A DNA stretch of 38,519 nucleotides from Methanobacteriaceae archaeon (GTDB lineage: Archaea > Methanobacteriota > Methanobacteria > Methanobacteriales > Methanobacteriaceae): assembly GCA_900766745.1 (NCBI GenBank), contig CAAFWR010000006.1, positions 1 to 38,519 on the forward strand, given 5' to 3'. The notes under the pieces are model-generated. The model searched no databases. It saw only the letters and a list, made by a program, of their open reading frames with translations, and was not told where the DNA came from. Within the stretch, counting starts at the first letter, position 1. Each line of letters opens with the position of its first letter. Below, one piece after another: positions 19,279 through 28,181 of the stretch. The translations under genes were made by a program, and so were the position numbers.

Positions 19279-19822
19279 GAAGTTTGATTCTAAAGAACAT
19301 TCAGTTAACCAGGTTGCAGACCTTATTTATGATATAGACCATTGGACCTTTGACAGCTTATATAAGAACAAGGAAAGTGCAGTTAAGGATATTTCCAGAG
19401 ATCTTTTAAACCATGACCATGATGACTTGTATGTTATTGTATGTAAAGGCGAAATTATTGGCATAATCGTTTTGTGGATTAATAAAAGACCTTCATTTAT
19501 TCAGTACCTTAAAGAGTTCACTTCTTTTAAATTGCTAGCTATTGATATTTTAGATTATTTTGTAATATCTGATGTTAATGAAGATGAGATATACATAGCT
19601 GAACTTGGAATTTCCAGCAAATGTCGCGGAAAAGGCATTGGAAGTAAAGTTATTTCAAAAGTAATAGAAAAAGCCAGTGAAGACAATTTTAAAAAAGTAA
19701 AATTAGACGCTGATTTTAGAAACACAGGTGCAAAAAGGCTTTATGAAAAATTAGGTTTTAAGGTATTTAATAAAAAAGAGATATTCAAAAGAGGAATGTA
19801 TAATTTGGAATATGACTTATAG
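19268..19822 (+). CDS. GNAT family N-acetyltransferase
   Basis: A 184-residue acetyltransferase. The acetyl-CoA-binding motif A is 'ISSKCRGKGIGSKVISKVIE' near residue 118, followed by 'NTGAKRLYEKLGFK'. The substrate cannot be told. Its start lies inside the end of larB, so it is translated from the same message. It ends one base before the stop of hisE on the other strand. Confidence 0.8.
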   Translation: MNFEKFDSKEHSVNQVADLIYDIDHWTFDSLYKNKESAVKDISRDLLNHDHDDLYVIVCKGEIIGIIVLWINKRPSFIQYLKEFTSFKLLAIDILDYFVISDVNEDEIYIAELGISSKCRGKGIGSKVISKVIEKASEDNFKKVKLDADFRNTGAKRLYEKLGFKVFNKKEIFKRGMYNLEYDL

Positions 19823-20110
19823 CTATTTTCTTCTTCTTTCAAACTCTTCAAAGATTTCCTCAATTGAGACTCCCTGATAAACGCAGTTTAGAAGTGTGAA
19901 AAACAAAAGGTCTACAGATTCGTAAACTAGATTTTCCTTGTTTTTTGTAGCTATTATTACTTCTCCAGTTTCTTCAGCTATCTTTTCAAGAATCTTGTCT
20001 TCTGCTTTTTTATCGCTGTCTTTCATAATATTTGATGTGTAGGAGTCAATGGGATTATCTCTTCTTGATTCAAGCACTTCGTATACTGCTCTTATAATTT
20101 CATCTGACAT
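19823..20110 (-). CDS. hisE: Phosphoribosyl-ATP pyrophosphatase
   Basis: A 95-residue HisE, second step of histidine biosynthesis (hydrolysis of phosphoribosyl-ATP to phosphoribosyl-AMP). The all-alpha MazG-like fold is recognised by '[19 protein letters not shown]' and '[14 protein letters not shown]', which hold the acidic Mg-binding residues. Length is typical. It lies one base after the CBS-ParB gene and closes the gatB-CBS-hisE operon. No other his gene is present here. Confidence 0.92.
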   Translation of the reverse strand: MSDEIIRAVYEVLESRRDNPIDSYTSNIMKDSDKKAEDKILEKIAEETGEVIIATKNKENLVYESVDLLFFTLLNCVYQGVSIEEIFEEFERRRK

Positions 20111-20111
20111 T

Positions 20112-20921
20112 TTAATCTTCTCTTTTATTTTCTTGGTCTTTAATAGTTTCAGTAAGGGCTATTAAAGGATGTTGTGCATCGTCAATAATTTCAATATCTT
20201 CAAATGTTCTGATTCCAGCTTCGTCAGCTGTTTTCTCCATTCCTAATTTAATGTCCTGACCTAAGTCAATGACATAGGAATCTACTTTTTCACATCCTAA
20301 ATGTTTAGATGCAACAGATCTGTGGTGTCCGTCTACAAGAATCCATCTGTCTCCGGTTTTTACAACAATGGCAGGTTCAGCCAATCCTCTTTTAAGCTCA
20401 TATGCTCTGCCTTCTAATTCATCAGCATAAACCCTGTCCTGTGTTGGTCTAAGCTTGTCAGTATCAACTTTCATATGTTTTAAAGTGGTTTTAATTCCAT
20501 ATAGCTGTTCTAAGGTCTTTTTGAAATATTCCACCTTATTTGGAGTGGATCTTTCAATATGGGAACGGACCATGTCAGTATTGGTGATAATGCCTACCAA
20601 TTTGCCGTCATTATTTATTACAGGCATTCTTGAAATACCTCGTCTAAACATTACACGGGAAGCATCGTTAATGGTTAGTTCTTCATTTGCCACTACAAGA
20701 TCAGTTGTCATTATATCCTTTACTTCATCAGCCCAATCTTTAAGTAAGATGTCAAAAGATGTTACAATACCAACCAGCTTATCATTTTCGTCTACTACTG
20801 GATAGCTGTTGTGGTTACTTTCCTTCATTACACGAATTACTTCTTCAGTTGGAGTGGAAGGTGTTACGCTAATAACGTTTTTCGTCATGTAATCTTTTAC
20901 AAAAGTTTTCTTCTGAGCCAT
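20112..20921 (-). CDS. CBS-domain protein fused to a ParB/SerK-like domain
   Basis: A 269-residue two-part protein. Residues about 10-125 hold two CBS repeats ('[14 protein letters not shown]' and '[14 protein letters not shown]', each ending in 'KLVGI'), which usually bind adenine nucleotides. Residues about 155-269 form a ParB/Srx-like domain with 'LAEPAIVV' and 'VDGHHRSVA' (196-204). That fold is known from ParB and from the archaeal ADP-dependent serine kinase SerK. It might be a free-serine kinase regulated by nucleotides, but its own activity is not shown. A GGAGTG site precedes the ATG; gatB ends 15 bases before it. Confidence 0.8.
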   Translation of the reverse strand: MAQKKTFVKDYMTKNVISVTPSTPTEEVIRVMKESNHNSYPVVDENDKLVGIVTSFDILLKDWADEVKDIMTTDLVVANEELTINDASRVMFRRGISRMPVINNDGKLVGIITNTDMVRSHIERSTPNKVEYFKKTLEQLYGIKTTLKHMKVDTDKLRPTQDRVYADELEGRAYELKRGLAEPAIVVKTGDRWILVDGHHRSVASKHLGCEKVDSYVIDLGQDIKLGMEKTADEAGIRTFEDIEIIDDAQHPLIALTETIKDQENKRED

Positions 20922-20936
20922 TCTAACACTCCAGAA

Positions 20937-22289
20937 TTATTGAATGTTTTCTTTTAATAATTTGACAGTTTCGCCAGGATCTGCTTTTCCACGGGTTATT
21001 CTCATAACTTGACCTACAAGGAAGTTTATGGAAGCGTCTTGACCTTCAAGATAGTCACTTACAGCTTTTGGGTTTTGTTCGATAGCTTCTTTTACAGCAG
21101 CCAATACTTCATCGTCACCAGCAACACCAATAAGACCTAATTCTTCAGCAATAGCTTTTGGAGACTTATCGTTGTTTGGCATTTGTTCAATAACTCTTTG
21201 CCCTGCTTTGGTGGTAATTTCTTTATTTGATAGAAGGTTTAAAAATTCAACTAGCTGGTCAACAGTAATGCCGCTTTCACCATATGTTAATTTATTGTAT
21301 GACAATACCCTTTTAAGTTCGTCCCTCATCCATTTTGCCGCAAACTTGGAATCGACCTGTTTAGCTACTTCTTCGTATGCAATAGCTAAATCCAATTCAG
21401 AACTTAACACCTTAGCTGTTTCTTCATCTACGCCATATTCTTCAACAAATCTTTTTACCTTGTTATGTGGTGCTTCAGGCATTGTTTCAAGAATTTCATC
21501 AATTTGGGCTTGTGAAATTTCCATTGGAGGTAAATCTGGATCTGGGATGAATCTGTAATCGTCAGCATCTTCTTTTAGTCTCATTCCAACAGTAATCATT
21601 TGGGATTCAAGATATGCACGTGTTTCCTGTTTAATTTCAGCTCCTCTTTTCATGAGGTTTTTCTGTCTTACAAGCTCGAATTTTAAAGCTCTGTAAGCTC
21701 CTTTAATGGAGTTTACGTTTTTCATTTCTACTCTGTTTCCACCTTCAATAGAAATGTTTACGTCAGCTCTCATAGTACCTTCACCACGAGCTCCTCCACT
21801 ATACTGGAGAACACGAATTAGCTCGTTTAAAAAGTTTCTAGCTTCTTCTGGAGATTTTATATCAGGTTCTGTTACAATTTCAACTAAAGGAATTCCTGAA
21901 CGGTTAAAGTTTACAATACCTCTGTCAGGTTTGTATTGTCCTGGATCCTCTTCTACATGTATCTCCCTTATTCTAATTCCATTTAATTCCCCTTCATATC
22001 CAATTGGAACTGATGTTCTTTGATAACCAGATGGTAAATCTGGGTAATCGTAGTGTTTTCTCATGAAGTAAGTAAATCCTTGATCGATTTTACAATTAAG
22101 CATTAAAGCAATCATTAAAGCATTTTCTAAAGCTTTTTCATTAGTTGGATGAGGCTTTGCACCAGGTTGATTTAAACATACTGGACATATATTTGAGTTT
22201 TCAGGAGCCTCTTGATAATTTGTTGGACAATCACAGAATAATTTTGATTCTGTTTCTAACTGTACGTGGATTTCAAGCCCACATTTCAT
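20937..22289 (-). CDS. gatB: Glu-tRNA(Gln)/Asp-tRNA(Asn) amidotransferase subunit B
   Basis: GatB is the kinase/transamidase-handling subunit of GatCAB, which converts misacylated Glu-tRNA(Gln) or Asp-tRNA(Asn) to the amide form. Family signatures are 'KCGLEIHVQLETESKLFC', two CxxC-like zinc sites early on, 'DYPDLPSGYQRTSVPIG', 'NFNRSGIPLVEIVTEPDI' and a C-terminal YqeY/helical tail. The frame is open to a TTG at 22316, but the conserved core begins 'MKCGLEIH', so the ATG at 22289 is preferred (450 residues). The GGAGGG at about 22310 is far from this ATG, so a slightly longer form is possible. It is first in the operon with the CBS-ParB gene and hisE. Confidence 0.93.
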   Translation of the reverse strand: MKCGLEIHVQLETESKLFCDCPTNYQEAPENSNICPVCLNQPGAKPHPTNEKALENALMIALMLNCKIDQGFTYFMRKHYDYPDLPSGYQRTSVPIGYEGELNGIRIREIHVEEDPGQYKPDRGIVNFNRSGIPLVEIVTEPDIKSPEEARNFLNELIRVLQYSGGARGEGTMRADVNISIEGGNRVEMKNVNSIKGAYRALKFELVRQKNLMKRGAEIKQETRAYLESQMITVGMRLKEDADDYRFIPDPDLPPMEISQAQIDEILETMPEAPHNKVKRFVEEYGVDEETAKVLSSELDLAIAYEEVAKQVDSKFAAKWMRDELKRVLSYNKLTYGESGITVDQLVEFLNLLSNKEITTKAGQRVIEQMPNNDKSPKAIAEELGLIGVAGDDEVLAAVKEAIEQNPKAVSDYLEGQDASINFLVGQVMRITRGKADPGETVKLLKENIQ

Positions 22290-22478
22290 CTTAACGCTAA
22301 TATTCAATCCCTCCAAATAATTTATTAGATAAGCGCATTACTAAATAAATTTTAATATTATGTTATTTATTTATAGTAAATTATTAATAAACATTGTCTT
22401 AATAGCTATTAAACTAGATTTTCAGTTGTAGTAAATTATTTAAGTGACTAATTTCCTAAGATATTAAAAGGTGATTTC

Positions 22479-22823
22479 ATGACAAAATCGAAAATTAAAT
22501 TTTATCAAGAAGGACCTAAAGAACCGGTAGAAAGTGATAAAATAGATATTACTTGGAAAGTTGTTAATGATTCCAATTTTGATTTAAAAAAAGTTAAAGG
22601 AGTTTCTCAATTTACAGAGCATGATTTTGAAAATATTCCTGCTCATAGTAAAGAAGAATATTCTTTTACAATTGAAATACCAAGTATCGAAGCAATAAAA
22701 GAGGATTTCGGTGAAGATGCAACTATATCAAATCCCTTTTTAATCAATGCTCCAGTTTTATCATTTGAAATAAACAATGATACCTTTTCAATAAGCTCTA
22801 ATAGTTTGGAAATCTCTTTTTAA
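22479..22823 (+). CDS. Hypothetical protein, beta-rich
   Basis: A 114-residue protein that I do not recognise. It has no signal peptide or membrane segment and shows alternating hydrophobic/polar stretches ('IDITWKVVNDSNFDLKKVKG', 'AHSKEEYSFTIEIP', 'PVLSFEINNDTFSI') as in an Ig-like or other beta-sandwich fold. A good ribosome binding site (AGGTGAT) lies just before the ATG, so it is very likely translated. Its stop overlaps the end of the radical SAM gene on the other strand by 4 bases. Confidence 0.6.
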   Translation: MTKSKIKFYQEGPKEPVESDKIDITWKVVNDSNFDLKKVKGVSQFTEHDFENIPAHSKEEYSFTIEIPSIEAIKEDFGEDATISNPFLINAPVLSFEINNDTFSISSNSLEISF

Positions 22824-23812
22824 TATTTGTTTTTAAGAGATTCATTAACATATCTTTTTATGAATTTATCCCATTCGGGATTCAAATTACTTTTTTTAGG
22901 GCCTAGCATTGACTTATCGGTAAATGTTCCTTTCAGCTGTCTTCCTGCAGCTTTGACTTCTTCTTCGACCCGTTTTCCGTATTTGGTTCCAAACATCTTA
23001 AATAATGGGAATTTAGTAATTCCAGTTGCTCCACTTAAAATAAGAATTCCGATATTAGCTAAGTTATCAATCCATGTTCCGCAAATAATTTCAATTTTCG
23101 GAAATTCCAATCTTATTCTAGCTACTACTTCACTATAATAAAGAGATGCTGGCTGTGAACTGTCTGCGTAAACTGTCTCTTTGTGGGGATTTAATGAATA
23201 AAATATTACGCGGTCTATTTTGTATGTCTTGATATAATCTATTAGATATTCCAAATCCTCAAGTGTTTCTCCAAGTCCTAATATTATGGTAATGGCTTTT
23301 TTAAAACCTAGATCTCCAGCTATTTCCAGCATATTGCTTATATCTGTAAGACTTTTTGATGGACAGATTTTTTCATGAAGCTTAGGATTTGCAACTTCCA
23401 CCGCTCCTGTAATTCCGGTAATTTCATCTTCGTATTCTTCAAGATCTTCTGTAATACCAGTATTTAGCCAGACACCTTCTCCCATAATGTTTTTTATGTT
23501 TGTAGCTATGTTTTTTATTTCTAAGGTTGTAAATGATTCATATCCTCCAGATAGAAATTCAATGTTCCAGTTTAGCCTTTTGCACATTTCAGCTTCTGCA
23601 TATATATTTGGAACTTTTCTTCTGGCTTTTTCTGGTTCTTTTATTTTATTTTTCTGTGTGCTCATGTAGCAAAATGCACAATCTCCTTTATCACACCACC
23701 ATGAGAGAAATATTGCTCTTTCAAGACTAACTATATCTCCATGGTTTTGTATTGTAAGTTTATTCGCTTCTTTAATCAAATCAAACAGTTCCGGATTCAT
23801 AACAATCAGCAT
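22820..23812 (-). CDS. Radical SAM protein with a CX4CX2C cluster motif
   Basis: A 330-residue radical SAM enzyme. The Fe-S-binding cysteines are C40, C45 and C48 ('WCDKGDCAFCYMS'), spaced CX4CX2C instead of the usual CX3CX2C. Later motifs fit the SAM barrel: 'FLSGGYESF', 'GVWLNTGI', 'VEVANPKLHEKICPSKS', 'ITIILGLGETLEDLEYLI' and 'FYSLNP'. The whole looks like the BioB/HmdB-like branch found in methanogens; the substrate is unknown. AATATATAACT lies about 30 bases before the ATG and no ribosome binding site is visible, so the message may be leaderless (a second Met is at residue 5). Confidence 0.8.
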   Translation of the reverse strand: MLIVMNPELFDLIKEANKLTIQNHGDIVSLERAIFLSWWCDKGDCAFCYMSTQKNKIKEPEKARRKVPNIYAEAEMCKRLNWNIEFLSGGYESFTTLEIKNIATNIKNIMGEGVWLNTGITEDLEEYEDEITGITGAVEVANPKLHEKICPSKSLTDISNMLEIAGDLGFKKAITIILGLGETLEDLEYLIDYIKTYKIDRVIFYSLNPHKETVYADSSQPASLYYSEVVARIRLEFPKIEIICGTWIDNLANIGILILSGATGITKFPLFKMFGTKYGKRVEEEVKAAGRQLKGTFTDKSMLGPKKSNLNPEWDKFIKRYVNESLKNKY

Positions 23813-23909
23813 TTTTACTTTAAATAGTTAAAGTTATATATTAGTATGCTCTATTATTAGTATATACTGTATATTATGATTTATAGATAATGTACAATAA
23901 TTCTAATCA

Positions 23910-23930
23910 AAAGCTTTATATATGCGTATT
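23910..23930 (+). promoter_or_regulatory. Promoter of the tRNA cluster
   Basis: The element AAGCTTTATATATGCG has the best TATA box of the region, about 95 bases before tRNA-Asn. Five tRNA genes follow with short AT-rich spacers (6-60 bases), so one transcript may be processed into all of them. Confidence 0.5.
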
Positions 23931-24009
23931 AATATACAATTAATTACTGTTTAAAGTCTTTAAATTTTAAATGTGGATTATTTATTTGGTTAAGAATTGG
24001 GTATCTTAT

Positions 24010-24082
<73 letters not shown>

Positions 24083-24088
24083 CTTTTT

Positions 24089-24166
<78 letters not shown>

Positions 24167-24185
24167 AAATTTTTCTTTGTTCATT

Positions 24186-24263
<78 letters not shown>

Positions 24264-24320
24264 TATAAAAAATTTTGTTAAGATTTTTAATGGTTTCTAT
24301 TGTATCCTTACTTTTCATAA

Positions 24321-24403
24321 GCGGGGGTGCCCGAGAGGCCAAAGGGGACAGGCTTAGGACCTGTTGACGCAGGTCTACCAGGGTTCAAATCCCTGCTCCC
24401 GCA
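24321..24403 (+). tRNA. tRNA-Leu (TAG)
   Basis: An 83-base tRNA with a long variable arm, as expected for Leu. Acceptor arms are GCGGGGG/CTCCCGC (one G-T pair), the anticodon loop is CTTAGGA, and the discriminator is A. CCA is not encoded. Confidence 0.94.
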
Positions 24404-24433
24404 TTAACATTATTTTTTCAAGATATTTTTCAT

Positions 24434-24506
24434 GCCGGGGTAGGGTAGGCGGTCATCCTACGGGACTGTGGATCCTGTGACTCGGGTTCAAATCTCGGCC
24501 CCGGCC
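24434..24506 (+). tRNA. tRNA-His (GTG)
   Basis: Acceptor arms GCCGGGG/CCCCGGC and anticodon loop CTGTGGA. The discriminator is C73, typical of tRNA-His. The base before position 1 is T, so the G-1 of tRNA-His is not encoded and would have to be added by a Thg1-type enzyme. Unlike its neighbours, CCA follows C73 in the genome (24507-24509). Confidence 0.93.
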
Positions 24507-24598
24507 CCATTTATAAAACTATTTTTAATATTTATTTTCAAATGCTCTTACACAATTAATTAATATATTATTTTATAAAAAATTATAATGGTGTTAAT

Positions 24599-25009
24599 TT
24601 GGCAAAAAAAGGTTCAGCTGAAGAAAGAGATTTAGTTCATAAATTATGGGAAAGGAATTTTGCAGCTATGAGGGCTCCTGCATCTGGTGGAGCCACTAAA
24701 AAACCATTACCTGACGTTATAGCTGGAAATGGTAATATATATTTAGCTATTGAGGTCAAAACCACTACAAAAGATAAAATATACATCGATTTTCCTCAAA
24801 TTGATGATCTCCACGAATTTTCCAATAAATTTGGTGCTAAATGTTATATTGGTGTAAAATTTAAATATACCAAATGGCTATTTTTAGAACCAAAAGATGT
24901 TGAAAGAACTAAAAAGAATAATTATAAAATTGAAAAAAACTTTGCTCTTGAAAAGGCTTTGGAATTAGATGAGATTACAGGCATAGATAAACAAATGAAA
25001 TTTGATTAA
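24599..25009 (+). CDS. hjc: Holliday junction resolvase Hjc
   Basis: A 136-residue archaeal resolvase, a dimeric nuclease that cuts four-way DNA junctions in recombination. The catalytic residues of the PD-(D/E)xK fold are seen: E8/E9, D39 ('PLPDVIAG') and E52/K54 ('IEVKTTT'). The start is TTG with GGTG at good spacing before it; no ATG would keep the conserved N-terminus. It stands between tRNA genes with its own TATA-like element (TTTTATAAAAA, about 24571). Confidence 0.95.
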   Translation: MAKKGSAEERDLVHKLWERNFAAMRAPASGGATKKPLPDVIAGNGNIYLAIEVKTTTKDKIYIDFPQIDDLHEFSNKFGAKCYIGVKFKYTKWLFLEPKDVERTKKNNYKIEKNFALEKALELDEITGIDKQMKFD

Positions 25010-25036
25010 TTCTTTAAATTTCTCTTTAATAGTAAT

Positions 25037-25046
25037 ATTTATATAT
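25037..25046 (+). promoter_or_regulatory. TATA box of the tRNA-Cys/tRNA-Trp genes
   Basis: ATTTATATAT lies about 28-37 bases before tRNA-Cys, so transcription would start within a few bases of its 5' end. tRNA-Trp follows 22 bases after tRNA-Cys and may be on the same transcript. Confidence 0.55.
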
Positions 25047-25073
25047 CATGTTAATTTAATATAATAGTAACTT

Positions 25074-25145
25074 GCCAAGATAGCTTAGAGGCGAAGCGGT
25101 TGGCTGCAGACCAATTACACGGGAGTTCAAATCTCTCTCTTGGCT
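25074..25145 (+). tRNA. tRNA-Cys (GCA)
   Basis: A 72-base cloverleaf with acceptor arms GCCAAGA/TCTTGGC, anticodon loop CTGCAGA, and discriminator T (U73), the identity base of tRNA-Cys. CCA is not encoded. Confidence 0.94.
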
Positions 25146-25167
25146 TTGTTATTTTAAAAATCGTTTT

Positions 25168-25316
<149 letters not shown>

Positions 25317-25349
25317 CTTTTATATACTACTTCTTTTATAATTTATTTC

Positions 25350-25964
25350 ATGATTATTGATGATGTTATTTTTATTCCAGGTATAGCTAATGACTCTAAT
25401 TATTATATAATTAATAAGGATATACTAGTTGATACTGGAACAGGACAGTACAGTGACATGCTATATTCTAAGCTTAGAGAAAATGGGGTAGAACCAGAGA
25501 ATATTAAACTTATTGTAAATACCCACTGTCATTATGATCATGTAGGTGGAAATAAGGATTTTCCAAATGCAAAAGTAGCTATTGGGGAATTTGATGCTGA
25601 ATCTTTAAGAAGTGAAGATGATCTAAATACATGTACTGCTCTTTTTGGAAGTTCAATTGAACGCCATAATGTTGACATTGAATTAAAAGAAGGGGATAAA
25701 ATAGCTGATTTTGAAGTAATTCACACTCCAGGGCATTCTTCAGGCGGGATTTGCTTATGGAACGGCAAGACTCTTATTTGTGGAGATACTATTTTTGCAC
25801 ATGGAGGCATTGGGAGAATGGATATTGGTGGAAACTACGAGGACATGAAAGAATCTGTTGAAAAATTAAGAAAATTAGATGTTGTCAATATTCTTCCAGG
25901 TCATGGTCCTATAGTTGAGGGCAACGGTGATGCTCACATAGAGGCATCTTTTAATAATTTATAA
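25350..25964 (+). CDS. MBL-fold metallo-hydrolase
   Basis: A 204-residue metallo-beta-lactamase-fold protein with the metal motif THCHYDH (H59, H61, D63, H64), later 'HTPGHSSGGICLW', 'CGDTIFAHGGIGRMD' and 'LPGHGP'. It resembles the glyoxalase II/hydrolase branch; the substrate is not known. The frame is open to 25308, but that part lies in tRNA-Trp. The ATG at 25350 lies about 25-30 bases after TTTATATAC (25319-25327), so the message is probably leaderless. It converges with trkA, whose end is 2 bases away. Confidence 0.87.
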   Translation: MIIDDVIFIPGIANDSNYYIINKDILVDTGTGQYSDMLYSKLRENGVEPENIKLIVNTHCHYDHVGGNKDFPNAKVAIGEFDAESLRSEDDLNTCTALFGSSIERHNVDIELKEGDKIADFEVIHTPGHSSGGICLWNGKTLICGDTIFAHGGIGRMDIGGNYEDMKESVEKLRKLDVVNILPGHGPIVEGNGDAHIEASFNNL

Positions 25965-25966
25965 TT

Positions 25967-26617
25967 TTACTTCTCGAATTTTTTTCCAACCTTTTTAAAT
26001 GTGCCCCTCTTTACAAGAATAGATATTTTTTCCCCTCTTGATAAGACAGTATCGTTTTGAGGTATCATCAATTCCCCATTTGGATAGGTAGCTATTATAA
26101 TGTAATCTTTAGTTGGAGATATTTCAGATATCTTCTTGCCTATTACCTTATCACTAGTTACGGTCATATCTAAAATTTCTGCATTTCCTTCTCCAAGAGT
26201 TATCAAATCTGCAACGTTCGGTCTGGTAATAAGCTTTTCTAAAAATCCAGAAGCGGTTCTTTCAGGACTTATTACATTATCAATTCCAACTTCCATAAAT
26301 GCCTCTTCATTATCGGGATTACTTACTCTTGCAATAATGTTTGGAACATGGTATTTCTTAACAATAATACATGATAAAAGGTTTGCTTCATCATTTCCAG
26401 TTGTTGCAACGAAAAAATCAGCTTCTTCAATGTTTACTTCTTCAAGTACCTTTGAATTTGCACCGTTTCCACATATTACCAAAGCATCAAGCTCTGCAGC
26501 AGCATTTCTACATAATTCTTCATTATTATCAATCACGGTTATGTCATAACCATCTTCAATTAATAAATTCGCAAGTGAAAGTCCAACACGACCTGCACCC
26601 ATTATAACAACATACAT
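25967..26617 (-). CDS. trkA: TrkA-type potassium uptake regulatory subunit
   Basis: A 216-residue cytosolic subunit with an N-terminal Rossmann RCK_N domain ('VVIMGAGRVGLSLANLL', an NAD/ATP site; D at 'DITVIDNN') and a C-terminal RCK_C domain ('VIGKKISEI', 'GEKISILVKRG'). It gates the TrkH/KtrB membrane subunit encoded 66 bases upstream. GAGGG lies just before the ATG. Gene order trkH-trkA is common. Confidence 0.92.
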   Translation of the reverse strand: MYVVIMGAGRVGLSLANLLIEDGYDITVIDNNEELCRNAAAELDALVICGNGANSKVLEEVNIEEADFFVATTGNDEANLLSCIIVKKYHVPNIIARVSNPDNEEAFMEVGIDNVISPERTASGFLEKLITRPNVADLITLGEGNAEILDMTVTSDKVIGKKISEISPTKDYIIIATYPNGELMIPQNDTVLSRGEKISILVKRGTFKKVGKKFEK

Positions 26618-26683
26618 AATATCCCTCTAAACACTATATATTATTGAATATTATTCATTTTAAACCTTTCTAAAAAATTATTG

Positions 26684-28117
26684 TCATCGTCTAAATACTT
26701 CAAAGAATGCTCTTACTAATACAAGAACAGGAAATATTTCAAGCCTTCCAACCCACATATGGAATATTGAAACTATTTTTAAAAACCAGTGTGTGTCAAA
26801 GCTGATGATTCCTGTTTGCAGACCATTGTTACCTTGAAGTGAAACTATTTCAAATAAACTTTGAAATGGATCATATCCAAATCCGCAGAATATTGCCCAT
26901 CCAATAAGGATGAAAATCATAAATAGTGTGATGTAGTTTCCACTTTCGCTAATGGCTTTTTCAGGAATTACATGATTGGATAGTTTAACTACAAGAACCC
27001 TGCCTTCAGGAGACATGATTTCTTTTAGATGATTGTATACTCCTTTAAAGAATGTTATGATTCTGATAAGTTTAATAGAACCTACTGTTGATCCGCTGGA
27101 ACCACCGATTAACATACATGTAATTATTATTATAAGTGTGAATGCAGGCCAGTTTAGAAATGTTTGGGTAGGAACGATTGTAGCTCCTGTAGTGGTAATA
27201 CTTGAAACTACTGTAAATAATATATTCATGGGAAGGAGATTACTTGTTAATGTAATCAGCATAAATGCAATTGCAATTATTATCAACATTACCTGGAATT
27301 GTAAATCTTTAATAAGTGATTTTCCTCGTGTTTTTATAATTTTATAATGGACCATAAAGCTTGTAGCTCCTAATACCATTAAAATCATGGTTATAACATA
27401 AATCAGATTATTATTGTAGAATCCCATGTTTGCATTTTTTATAGACATTCCCCCAGTTGAAATGGTAGTAAAACAAGCACAAATAGAATCAAAGAAAGGC
27501 ATTCCAGCTAGGATATAAAGAATAATTCCGCATGTGGTATAGATACCATATATTATAAATGTTTTCTTAAGAGTTGTTTTAATACTTGGTTCTAAACGTT
27601 CATCACGAGCTTCTGATTTATACAATTTTGTTGTTGTGGTTCCAGGTCTAGTAATAACAGCTATAACAAGAACAATTACTCCTAATCCTCCAATCCATTG
27701 TTCAAAAGCTCTAAAAAATAGTACGGAGTATGGCAATATTTCAACGTCTAGAAACATTGTCATTCCAGTGCCGCTTAAAGCAGACATGTTTTCAAAAACA
27801 CTGGAAATATAATCTAGATTTGTAACTATGCTAAGTGCAATTCCACCAACAAGACTAGCCCATAACCAAACAAATGCAGAAACAATCATTGCATGCTTTA
27901 ATCTCATTGTTTTACGATATCTTCTGAATCCTTTATCAAAAATAAGACCACAACTAAAGGAAATTAATCCAGCGAAAAGGTAACCTGCAAAATTAAATTC
28001 TAGATAAATCAAATCAACAACAACCGGAATTAAAAACATAACTCCAATGGCCATCATCATTTGACCAGAATAACTTAATATACTTGTTACATCATTTCTT
28101 TTAATATATCGCATCAT
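26684..28117 (-). CDS. trkH: TrkH-type potassium transporter membrane subunit
   Basis: A 477-residue multi-pass membrane protein with the four pore-loop repeats of the TrkH/KtrB superfamily: 'SALSGTGMT', 'TTISTGGMS', 'SSITTTGAT' and 'QGNNGLQTG', each with the filter glycine. It moves K+ inward across the cytoplasmic membrane with TrkA as cytosolic regulator. It is divergent from the flippase-like gene, with 64 bases between them that hold TATA-like elements for both sides. Confidence 0.92.
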   Translation of the reverse strand: MMRYIKRNDVTSILSYSGQMMMAIGVMFLIPVVVDLIYLEFNFAGYLFAGLISFSCGLIFDKGFRRYRKTMRLKHAMIVSAFVWLWASLVGGIALSIVTNLDYISSVFENMSALSGTGMTMFLDVEILPYSVLFFRAFEQWIGGLGVIVLVIAVITRPGTTTTKLYKSEARDERLEPSIKTTLKKTFIIYGIYTTCGIILYILAGMPFFDSICACFTTISTGGMSIKNANMGFYNNNLIYVITMILMVLGATSFMVHYKIIKTRGKSLIKDLQFQVMLIIIAIAFMLITLTSNLLPMNILFTVVSSITTTGATIVPTQTFLNWPAFTLIIIITCMLIGGSSGSTVGSIKLIRIITFFKGVYNHLKEIMSPEGRVLVVKLSNHVIPEKAISESGNYITLFMIFILIGWAIFCGFGYDPFQSLFEIVSLQGNNGLQTGIISFDTHWFLKIVSIFHMWVGRLEIFPVLVLVRAFFEVFRR

Positions 28118-28181
28118 TTTTATAATTTGAACAAATCAATATATAAATATTAACAACATAAGTTATAATGGAGAATTTAAA

